This document shows, piece by piece, positions 21,268 through 31,490 of a stretch of 64,000 nucleotides of DNA. Origin of the DNA: Apricaphanius iberus (Eukaryota > Chordata > Actinopteri > Cyprinodontiformes > Aphaniidae); NCBI GenBank assembly GCA_028564705.1, contig JAPXFQ010000344.1:1245001-1309000 (forward strand), written 5' to 3'. A program made the position numbers and the translations under genes. The notes beneath the pieces are model-generated. The model searched no databases, had not been told where the DNA came from, and saw only the letters and a list, made by a program, of their open reading frames with translations. Each line of letters starts with the position of its first letter. The first letter of the stretch is position 1.

Positions 21268-23330
21268 TAGATCAGTTAGGGCTGTAGAGGGTTTCAGCAA
21301 AGGGATCTTTTTCTACCTCCACTTACATTGGATAAGGGTGTCTCTTTTAATCTGACCATCTTTAAGATTACTAAAAAATACAGTATATAGGATTGACTGA
21401 TTAAAGTTTATAAAAACAAACACTCACTGACTTCCAAGTAGAAGGTTCCATTACACTTCCACTTTGCATGCTATTTCGGAAAATAAAAGCCTAAGAATCT
21501 TTTTCACATGTTTTTAGAAAATAGTTGGTTTCAATCCTAATTAGAAGAAGATAAATATATTTATATTTTTCTGTTGATCTACATTTGCAAGGAGAACCAA
21601 AATGTCCTGCAACATGATTTTTCAGAGAAAAATAAGAGGAATGCTGGGGATTGGATATAATACATGGTGTCATAAAAGCCTCAGGGGAGTTTGAACAGGG
21701 GCACAGACAATGACACATCTGTAACCTTTATCTTTTTCAAACAAAAATGAATCACTGCTGTATCCTACACTGACGTGATGAAAAGAAATAGTCCAAGGCA
21801 ATGCGCTTATACTGTTTAATAGATTCTATTTTATAAGGTAGGATTCTTGAGTTGGGTTTGACACATAAAAGGCACATACATAAAAGCTATGCTTGTCTAT
21901 TGTCCTGTAGCCCATCCCAGCCTTGTGCAGGTCTAAAATTTTATCCCCGATGTCCTTGCACAGCTTTCTGGTTTGGCCACTGTGGAGAGGTTGGAGTGTG
22001 TGGACAGGTGTCTTTTACACAGGTAACAAAAGTTAAAACAGGTGCAGTTAATACAGGTGATGAGTGGAGAACAGAAGGGATTCTTAAAGAAGAACTAACA
22101 GGTCTGGGAGAGCCTAAATTCTTACTGGTTGAAAGGCGATCAAATACTGATGCCATGCAATCGAATGGATATTAATTATTAAAAAATCGTACAACTTTCT
22201 GAAGCCCTGCAAAAATGTGAAATTGTATGTATGTATGTATGTATGTATGTATGTATGTATGGATGGATGGATGGATAATGTGTGTCTTATTTAGAATGTT
22301 TTTTGGGGGTTTTTGTGACTTTCTGAGTAATATAAGAGGCTAAATGAAAAGCTATACAGTGAGATTCACAAAACATATTCACAAACACAGTATTACCTTA
22401 AACACTTAGAGAAAACACACTGTATAATAACAGGCTTATACTTGTTTCCTTGCTGATGTTATATTAGAACTATGAAAGAACTATGACTGCACTGCAAAAC
22501 CTAGTCCTTTAAAAGCTTTTTGGCCTCTCCACAAATACTGTATTTCATAAATAAACCAAATAGCCTTCTCCTTTCATGTTTCATTTTTTCTTCTTATATT
22601 TGACATGCATCAGATGAAAAATAAATTTAAGTGGTTGAAAGCGTAAATTAACTCATTTGCCCGTCTCTGCAGCTTCCACTTCAAACTGCAAAATCAGTCT
22701 TCCCTGAAGGATTTTTCCCCTTTGATAAGAAGTCTATTGCAATGCATTGCACAGCTACCTGTGATTTACACCATATCTTTTCTTCCTCTTTCATGGACAA
22801 AATTCACACAATATACCAAATTTATGCTTCACATGACATATGTTGTTCAGTGTAAATTATACAGCACTAAATTCTTGCCATGGTTCTAAAATGGTTTGCT
22901 TCCAATCCCTCAAACATGGCAGCAAAAAGCCAGATAGCCACAACGTATTGGCTGCAAATTTTTACTCCTGTGCTTTACAGTTTTTATCAGTTGCTTTGGT
23001 GCATTTCTCATAACAACTAAACATAAACTTTGCACAACATTTAGTGCAAAATCCATAATATGTACTGTAGTCTCACGAGCACAACCTAGTGGCAGTTTCA
23101 TGTTCATTTCATCCAAAAACACATGTTTTTGGACATCAACCAATTGAGTAAGTACAGATATCTGCAAAATGATAACTTTTGACTTGCTTTTCATCACCTT
23201 TAACTTGCTTTTATCATGTCTGTCAAAATTACCTATGCTTGTACAGGCTGAATAGTCAATGTTCATACAACTATACATCTTCATTTTATTTCTTGTCATT
23301 GAACACAAAATTGTTGAACATGTTAAACAT
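21268..23330. other. Unassigned sequence, about 2 kb
   Basis: Apart from the GTAT/GGAT microsatellite, no gene or repeat was recognised. A 107-codon frame at 21852-22175 and a 132-codon minus frame at 22910-23308 show no family motif. Confidence 0.45.
22225..22276. repeat. (GTAT)n(GGAT)n compound microsatellite
   Basis: About nine GTAT units run into four GGAT units. The GGAT part resembles SINE tail repeats but no SINE body adjoins it. Confidence 0.95.
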
Positions 23331-23371
23331 TTTTAAGGATTAGGCGGTTCGGAAAATGGATGGATGGATGG
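23331..23371 (+). repeat. SINE tail scrap with (GGAT)n
   Basis: 'taaggattaggcggttcgga' followed by GGAT repeats, identical in form to the tail at 34573-34610. Confidence 0.75.
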
Positions 23372-23505
23372 TAAGTTAAATCCATTAAAAAAAGTATTTG
23401 TATTTCGTTTCTATGAAAATGTCCATTGATAACTCTTCTCAAGTGAACCTTATTTTACACTGTTTAAAAGGTGTGTCTGAACTATTAGTTGCAACAATTG
23501 ACAAG

Positions 23506-24087
23506 TGTGGTAATTCTGCATAAGGTTTAAACTTTTATCATTCAGAAGGTAAAAGACTGTTTATAAAGTTTGCATGGTTAAGGGTCTGACACTATTGTTA
23601 TGCAGGAAAGCTTTTAAGTCATAAAACTCTGGGGTGATTTTTTATTGCAAGCTGTAAAAGCAAGGATGTTTAGATAAGAAACTGGGAGAAAAGTTTTTAG
23701 AGAAGCAGATAGCCATTTAACCATAAATTTTTATAATGAACCTTTGACCCAGAACAGAGACGACTCATTTTCTGACTCCAGGATTTTCTGACAGCAAATC
23801 ATTGCTCAGACATTGTTTGGAAATGATCGGATTGGAGTAAGATTTCGAGGAGAAGGAACGCCTACAACCCTGGCAGGCCCGGTTGTCTATAAAGCTGTGA
23901 AATAAAGATCAGTTAATTGTTCAGATTTCTTTAAGTCTGGACCACAGAGGAACTGACGGGGGCAAAATTCCTCTGTAAACTGCAATTTGTTAATCTGTTC
24001 AAAATAAATGTTAAACTGGAAATTGGCTCCATTTTGTCTCTGCTTGAACATGCATTGAATTACTTATGATAATTATTTAATTCAACA
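23506..24087 (+). repeat. 5' LTR
   Basis: Starts TGTGGTAATTCTGC and ends AATTCAACA (TG...CA). It has a TATA-like TATAAA at 23888-23893 and a poly(A) signal AATAAA at 24003-24008, about 115 bases downstream, giving the expected U3-R-U5 order. It matches the 3' LTR over its whole length and the solo LTR at 48752 over most of it. Confidence 0.93.
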
Positions 24088-24090
24088 AGA

Positions 24091-24102
24091 TGGTGACCCC
24101 GA
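24091..24102 (+). promoter_or_regulatory. Primer binding site, tRNA-Trp type
   Basis: TGGTGACCCCGA is complementary to the last 12 bases of vertebrate tRNA-Trp (ending ...UCGGGGUCACCA). Three bases (AGA) separate it from the LTR. The next six bases depart from a full 18-base match. Confidence 0.85.
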
Positions 24103-24377
24103 TCTGTGTGCAGTGTTTTGGACCAAAATCCAGTTATTTTTTTAAGTTAATAAACGGACATGTATTTGCTCTATTGACAATTTGCGCAGAGTTGCGTAGT
24201 TTTTTAATTCTATTGATTGGTTAATCTAACATTGGGTAATGTTGTCATGCAAGTTAAATATGTTTTTTGTTTTGAGCAGATGTACTATTGCATGCCCGGA
24301 GTGTTGGAGCTGTCTGTCTGTTTTCCTGTTTCTGGCAGGATTTAGTCCTTTTTTTCGCTCCGTAGAGGAACACCGGT

Positions 24378-24396
24378 GCATGCTGGGAGATGGAGT
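24378..24396 (+). promoter_or_regulatory. ZNF143/THAP11-like motif in the leader
   Basis: GCATGCTGGGAGATGGAGT closely matches the reverse complement of the known ACTACAACTCCCAGCATGC element bound by ZNF143 and THAP11 (Ronin) at promoters. It lies in the GC-rich leader downstream of the primer site. Confidence 0.45.
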
Positions 24397-25430
24397 TTTT
24401 TACTCTGCGTGCCCGGTGCAGGCTACTCTTTTCTCCGGGGAGGACGGAGAGGACAATGGAGCAGACGGACCGATATCTTCAACGACTCAAATCGGAGCCA
24501 CACGTCCGGATCGATACTCGACGAGTTGGCCACTCTACCCAGAATAGGACGCTTTTCTGGACGCTCCCAGGCTACGAGCGACATAGCAGCAGGAAGGGCC
24601 TGGGTCGCCCTCTGTTAAGTCTATCGAATTACCTGGGAGTGGGGCTGCGTTTACTTCAGACGCGTGGCTGAGCACCACGAACTGAATTGTGAAAATGGTC
24701 CGGCATTGGTTTTTTGGTGAGCTCCGACGAGGTTAGTGTTTTGAATTCTGCTTGTACAAGTGTGTGTCTATGTGTGTGTGTGAGATGTTTTTTACGCAGG
24801 CGCTTGGCGAGAAGTGCTGGTGATGTTGCGTTTTGTGTTAAAATGTTATAGTATAAATAATGAACTCGAGTATAATAAATAAATTAACATAGATAAATAA
24901 ATATATAACTGAATATGATGGATAACTGAAATTAAATAGCTATAAGAATTAGTTGTGAACATTTACGACAGGCCATCAGAGCGGCCGCCCTAAGCTAGGA
25001 GCTAATACTGTCTGAGTTGTTTACTTGATAGCACGGCTAACATACGATAGCTGTGCCTATGTGTTTTGATAAATAAATTAGTGGTTATAGGCGGTTTTCT
25101 GCCATCTGTTCGAGTCTTTTGAGGGGTTTTCTGGAAGCCGGCGCCAGGAAATTTCTCAAAGCGGACTACGAAACTTGTAACAGACTGGTCTGAAACCTCC
25201 GCGATAAAATAATTAATTAGGTCTAAAAGCCACAGCTTATAATGTTGTGTTTTGTTGTTAATGGTTTTGGGCTGTAACGGACGTAGTTGAATCGGTGTTT
25301 GCTGTGCGGGACGGCTAAAATTGGAAAAATATGTTTCAGTCCGCGTGGACGTTCAGGAGATGTTTTGTTCGTGCCGAATTAAAGTTTGGTACAATGGTAT
25401 AAATTGTGCGGATTAAGTCCTGGTATTGCG

Positions 25431-28400
25431 GTAAGTCATCTTCTAAAGTGTGTGTTGTGATTTTTTGGAGTGTTTTCGCCGTACGTTTTGTACTGTTTTA
25501 GCTTTCGTTTCACAAAGAAAGCTAACGGTAGCACGTGGAGCTAGGCTGCTATGCTAAGTTAGCGGTGGTGGCTAACTGCATGTTCTATGTGTTGCAAGCT
25601 AAAAGTTGATTTTGGATAGAAAGTGATTACAGACTCCTGCAGACGATTGTCTTGTTAAGACTTAAACGAATTTGGATTTTGTTAAATTTTTCTGGTTAAT
25701 TAGGATGTAAAACGGCCTCAAGATAACTTGGGCAATGTTTTAGCACATTTCTACGAAGGGCAATTTTTTAAGGTGTTTCATGTTTAACTGAACTGTTACG
25801 GTACGGAGATTAAAGATTAAGAAGTACATGCTGAATTTGGTTAACTGGTTTTACGAGGAGAGCGAAACTATGAGGATAGCATGTAAATTTATTTGGGATA
25901 ATTATGCATGTTACAATTAAACGAAAATGACTAAGAACAGTTACTCATGAGTCGATTCTGACTTGGTGTAGTTTTAATTTTTGATTTCATCTTTAAAATT
26001 AAAAAGAGGGAGTTTATAGTCAAAATAAAAGATGCATTTTTGAATCTTTAAATAGGTGGATTTTTTGCTTTTTTGATTAATCTAAGCAGGAGTTGTTAAG
26101 TTGGCCTAAATAAAGATAAAGCTATAAGTAGTAATTATAAGCATTTAACGAAAAGCAAACGGTATTAATTGGAAAGCAATAAACTGGTTTAAATTATTTT
26201 AATAAGCACCGTGTTGAATGGTACAGAAAATGAGTCTGTGATTTAAATAAGTATCATTTATGCTAAAATTATGTTTGGCTTATTTCTGATGGCTCTATAG
26301 ACTTTAGGAATATAGCTTGGTCTCTGAATGAATGACCTAAAGGAGACTGGTGTTAAATTATTTACACAATTGAACATTCTTAAGGATTTTCTGGACAAAA
26401 AATGCTTATTGGAGTTATCAAAATTCAACTGGGGCTCAAGAAATAACCCAGCACATTTCAATTCCGTTATAAATTGAATGTTTTTACCATGCAAAACAAC
26501 ACTTATCATAGTGATAGTTTATAAACTAGTGGGATTTGAATGTTTGGTTTTAAAAAAAGAAAACATTAAAACACAGAGTCATCTTTAAGTAATCAGTTTG
26601 TTTTTTAACAGACTGGGGATAAATTTGGAATTGGTCTAATGATTGAAAGTAACAATTAAAGTCTTTGGTAGATTTATTTAAGAACAAATAATGAATATCA
26701 CAGTGACCGAAATGATGGTTTAATTTGAAAGTAAGAAGTAAATTCTAAATTCATTTATTTTGATCGTGTAGAGGCAAAATGTGATTGGACCAGCTACATT
26801 GAAATAATTTTTACCATATATTTGAATACACATTTTGTTTTGACAAATAAGAATCGGTTTTGGTTTTGAAATGTAAGATTAAGCTAGTTTATTTGATGCT
26901 GAGAGTAAATTTACAGGTCCTAAAACATTTTGGAATAGATCTGATCCTAGAATAATGACATAATATATCATTTGATTAGTGGGGACTCTGTAACTGACAA
27001 TTTATTTAGATTTTTGATTTTATTTTCTTTATTTTTTCTTATTTTTATTTTTATTTTTTGTTTTTTCCTCTTTCTCTCTCAAAATTTATATATTTGGTTC
27101 GATTTGGATTATGACCCAGATTTTTGAACTGCGGTCTGTTTATTAATTAGAACTTTGAAAAATGTTAATTTGGGAAGCTGGATTAAAGAAAACGTGATTC
27201 AGTGGAAATGTATTTGACGTCTCTAGAAGCTTCAATTTAATTTGGTGTTTATCATTGGAGAAAAGAAAATAAAAAAGAAGCCTGAGAGGAAAAGAGGGAT
27301 ACTGAAAAGAAAAATGCTGGTTTTTATTTTTTATTTTATTGCAACTAGTTTTTGTTTAGAGAAATCTCATCTCTTGAACCTCTTTTATTGAATTGTTTTG
27401 TTTTGTTTTGTTTGACTGCTGAGGGGAATTAGACTATTGTGTATCCTACGAAAATTGAAGAGGAGTTTTAGTTGCAAAAATCACTTTGACTATGTTCAGT
27501 TCCCTTCACAGAATCGGACAGATGTTTTTGAAGTATGAAAAGTTTTCATTGTTTACAATCAAGAGTATTTGGGCAACTGAGCACATTTGGGTTTGTTTAA
27601 AGAGGAATCATATAAGCAAAAGTACTTTGAATGGATATGGGATTGTGTTAAAAGAAATATATATATAATTTAGGTTTGGCAAATATTTATAGGGAAGTTG
27701 TTTTGTCGGTGATTTAAATCTTGGATTTTTCTTTAGAAATATAGATAGACTTTGAAGTATAGCAAACTGAAGACTGTTTTTGTAAACTATGTTGTGTTAT
27801 CAGTGAGTACTGTTCTCTGGTTTTGTTTTAAACATTTGATTTTTTTAACCTTTTTCAACATCAACAACAGTTATCTCAATGTAAGTAGCATACTTATATT
27901 AGCAGAAATTATTAATTGATTAAAGGGACAGAGTCGGGGAAAAGTGGTGTGAAGTCTGATTACAAAGGGGTTTAGTTCAATATGAGCTATTCGTCTCAAC
28001 CTCAGTGAAGCGGAACCAGGAGAGCCACTTTTCCATAGCGACTTTTAAAAAAAGGGATAGAACCTTTGCAGATGGTTATTGCCTTTATTTTTGTTATTGC
28101 AATGTTTTAGTGGTGTATTAGCAATATCTAACAGAAAAATCCAGCCTTTTTGTTTGTTTCTTTTTTGATTTAATTTTGTTTTTCTAAGAACTAAGTATGT
28201 TGATGAGATATTGCGATGCTCCATCTTTATAAATGTTTAATTTACACATGAGATGAAAGAGACATTTATCAAATTGAAAAAATTGAGAAAGGCATTGCAT
28301 TGATGAAATATAGAATATAAATTGGATGAAAAATGAAGGAATCATTAATTAAAATACGCAGGGGAAGTATTAGAACAACAGTTTGATTAGACGTATAAGG

Positions 28401-28692
28401 ATTGATTATTATTCCTGGTGGAGAGAGCAAACCTGTTGATTGGTATATTTTTACCAGAATTAATATTGAAGAAATTATTACTAGTATAACTGATTGAAGT
28501 AAAATTAAAATAGAGCCCACATAGGCAGTCTGAGTGTGGAAGATATTTAAATTCAGCATTCAAGGAAGGAGACTAATGAATATGAAAGTAAAATGTTTGA
28601 ATGTAACTTGATTTGAATAAGCTGAAAGGATCGACTGTCTGTTTTTTTTCTTACTCTAATTATATATTTTTTCTCTTTTTCTCATCCTGCAG
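25431..28692 (+). other. Putative intron within the LTR element
   Basis: A strong donor, attGCG|GTAAGTCA, sits at 25431. A strong acceptor, a long pyrimidine tract ending in ctcatcctgcag, ends at 28692. The span between is very AT-rich. Further acceptor-like sites (cttttacgttttcatccacag, ending near 29255) and a donor-like GCTG|GTGAGA near 29204 lie downstream. Splicing is inferred from signals only. Confidence 0.4.
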
Positions 28693-30857
28693 CACAAAAT
28701 CCCTCAGATAAACATTCTTGAGATGGAATTGAAATGATCCTGGGGAGATGAGATGGGTGGGGGTGCGTGGGCTGATGACGGATAGTGCCAGGCGCCCGCC
28801 GTAACGGCCACAGAGAGAAACATCTTTACGACCAGCGCAGAATTACGACTCTCTTGTGCTCTGCTCCCACACAGGGGGGCACAGGTGACTGTATATTTTC
28901 AGGGGTGTGCTGGAGGCCACCCTCAAAAGAGCACGTTTCCTCATGCTGAGCTGAACTTTCAAGGACAATATGTGTGAATTCACTTGGCTGGCGTGAGAAG
29001 TGATGATCAAAGACTGTTGATTCAATGTCACTGTTGCTGAATTAACCACAAGAGTTTCTGTTTGTCTGATCGAAGGTGGCCGAGGTTCTACGTATTTTGA
29101 TAACCCCATGTCTTCCCCAGGATTATCTCCGGGTAAAATACCACCATTTACCGGGAACAAAATTTGGCAGAAAAAATTGGGCCGATAGCAGGGGGTTGCT
29201 GGCTGGTGAGAGAGAAAAAAAAACATTTTTTTTTCTTTTACGTTTTCATCCACAGGGATGTACTGAATTTAAGAAAGGATATATTGTAATGGAACAGACA
29301 TAAGTGTCTTAAACTGGATAAATAAAATAAGTAAATTTAAGAATCAATTTGGGTGAACAAGCAAATGGATAGTAATCAGTGTAACTGTACACAAAAAGTA
29401 AACTCTTGAGCCTGCTCTTGTTTTTAAATCCATTAATGAGGGAGGTGTTTTTGGTTTAGTTTTTAGGAAAAACAACGGTGTGTCGAAATAATGTGGATTT
29501 GCTCTTTCCCCAGGGATTATTTTTAATTAGATGGGTGAAATAATTTCTTGGCACAATGCAGTTGAATTAGATTGAAAAGGAGTGATCACAAGACCGGATA
29601 AAAAACTGTCTTTTTTAGATGTTTACAAGCTTATGCCCCCAGGATTATCTCCAGGATTCAGCAGCACGTGAGGAGCACACAGTCTCCTCTGGTCACAGCT
29701 GACTACAGCTGCTGAAGGGGTCCAAGGTACAGCTCCAGGTCGAAGGCGTGAGGAGTCCAGTGGTTCAGCAAAGTTCCAGATGACAGCTGGGAACACACAC
29801 AAAGTGCAGCTCCACGCCAACGATGAACCTGGTCGGATTCTGCCTAAGGAGGGTCGTGAAGGGTTTGACCAAGCTGAATCGGAAGCTGGGGCCACAGGCG
29901 GCGGGGCCTAGCTCACCCAGAAGGTTGTTTGGGTGGTGATATTACTCATCCAGTGTGATCTATGTGCCAATGAATGAGATTGGCAATTTGAAATTGCCAT
30001 CTCAAAAGAGGGATCTACAGAAGAAGATCACAACTCACCAATCAGCTGCACAGCAGGTTTTGACCAGCCCACAACGGTGGGCTAAGCTATAGGAAGCGGG
30101 GCCTGTCTGTGCATGTGTGTATATTGGGGGAAATGCTCAATTAATGAAGTAATTGGCATTTCAGAGAGTGGTTATTTGCAAATGTGGGAGTGAAAACTGG
30201 AACACTAAAAAATAGGAGCCCTCCACACTGATCAGCTCTGTATATCGCTCTCCAGCTGCCAGGAGCCATTGAGGGGGATAAAATGAGTGAAGAAAGAGGA
30301 TCAGAATACAAATAAAGACTGAACATTTATTAATAATTTTTTTTGCATTTTACAGGTTGTTTAACTATTTGATTAACTATTTTATTCACAAGTGAAGAGT
30401 CGTAACACTGCCTAAAAGGGTTCTTAATACATTCTATTTCACAGGTTTCTTAACACTTTAAGTTTGATTTCTTTCAGAATATAATATAGTAATAATGTCT
30501 ATGTTCATGGATTTTCTGAGCTTCTTCCACAGTATTAACATGTATCAAGTCAGATTTAATTATTTCTTCACTTGTAAGACATTCTTATACATTGTGGGTT
30601 TTTGAATTTAGTTTGTGGGAATTGTTAAAGTAAATTTTTTGGTTAATGCCAAAAGAGGGTGAATCTATGATTAACAGATTTACATTTTTTAATGGGAGTT
30701 AAGGTTAAAAAAGGTACTTTAATAGTTTGTGTTTTGAATTTTAGTCTGGAATACTTCATGTTTTTAAACTGATGAGATTTCTTGGATTTGATTTTTTGCA
30801 TTCTCAAAAAGCTTTACAGGTTTTGATCTTAAATCAATCCATTTTTAAAAATGGATT

Positions 30858-30869
30858 GAAAGAGGGAAT
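30858..30869 (+). promoter_or_regulatory. Polypurine tract
   Basis: GAAAGAGGGAAT directly precedes the TGTGG start of the 3' LTR, the expected place for plus-strand priming. Confidence 0.85.
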
Positions 30870-31463
30870 TGTGGTAATTCTGCATAAGGTTTAAACTTTT
30901 ATCATTCAGAAGGTAAAAGACTGTTTATAAAGTTTGCATGGTTAAGGGTCTGACACTATTGATTATGCAGGAAAGCTTTTAAGTCATAAAACTCTGGGGT
31001 GAGTTTTTATTGCAAGCTGTAAAAGCAAGGATGTTTAGATAAGAAACTGGGAGAAAAAAGTTTTTAGAGAAGCAAGATAGCCATTTAACATAAATTTTCT
31101 ATAATGAACTTTTGTACCCAGAACAGAGACGACTCATCTTTTGACTCCAGGAGTATTTTCTGACGGTAAATCCATTGCTCTGTACATTTGTTGGGAAATG
31201 ATGATTGGAGTAAGATTTCGTAGGAGAAGGTAACGCCTTACAACCTGGCAGGCCCGGTTGTCTATAAAGCTGTGAAATGAAGATCAGTTAGTTGTTCAGA
31301 TTTCCTTAAATCTGGACCACAGAGGAACTGACGGGGGCAAAATTCCTCTGTAAAACTGCAATTTGTTAATCTGTTCAAAATAAATGTTAAACTGGAAATT
31401 GGCTCCATTTTGTCTCTGCTTGAACATGCATTGAATTACTTATGATAATTATTTAATTCAACA
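30870..31463 (+). repeat. 3' LTR
   Basis: Starts TGTGGTAATTC and ends TTCAACA. TATAAA is at 31263-31268 and AATAAA at 31379-31384. It is nearly identical to the 5' LTR except for a cluster of small insertions between about 31060 and 31245, several of them a T inserted between G and A. The 5' LTR and the solo LTR agree against it at most of these places. Confidence 0.93.
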
Positions 31464-31490
31464 CAAGCCTCTTCCTCACAGTCACTCATA

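Larger units (their letters stand above)
24088..30869 (+). other. Interior of the LTR element without recognisable coding
   Basis: Composition changes along the interior. 24290-24740 is a GC-rich leader, about 25500-28650 is very AT-rich, 28700-29200 and 29635-30110 are GC-richer blocks, and the rest is AT-rich up to the polypurine tract. Reading frames are short: sense frames of 102 and 93 codons in the leader, antisense frames of 136 and 90 codons in the GC-richer blocks that lack ATG starts or conserved motifs. The motif 'ccccaggattatctcc' occurs at 29115-29130 and 29637-29652, with a third variant near 29508. Strong splice-like signals are described separately. No gag zinc knuckle, protease, RT or integrase signature was found. 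Confidence 0.75.
23506..31463 (+). mobile_element. Full-length LTR element with non-coding interior (LARD-like)
   Basis: A 7,958-bp unit with LTRs of 582 and 594 bp in direct orientation. It is flanked by a 4-bp duplication CAAG (23502-23505 and 31464-31467). A tRNA-Trp-type primer site follows the 5' LTR by three bases and a polypurine tract precedes the 3' LTR. All hallmarks of reverse-transcribed integration are therefore present. Yet the 6.8-kb interior has no frame longer than 136 codons and no protease, RT, RNase H or integrase motif that I could see in any frame. Large LTR derivatives of this form (LARDs) are known in plants and depend on enzymes from another element. Whether the interior is original, a captured host sequence, or heavily decayed pol cannot be settled here. 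Confidence 0.88.

Noticed and set aside
22910..23308. 132-codon minus frame
   Set aside because: Longest frame in its region, but no recognisable family, no splice context, and composition typical of its AT-rich surroundings.
28843..29895. Antisense frames of 136 and 90 codons in the LTR-element interior
   Set aside because: No ATG start for the longer one and no conserved domain. The shared PGDNPG-like peptide comes from the duplicated 'ccccaggattatctcc' motif.
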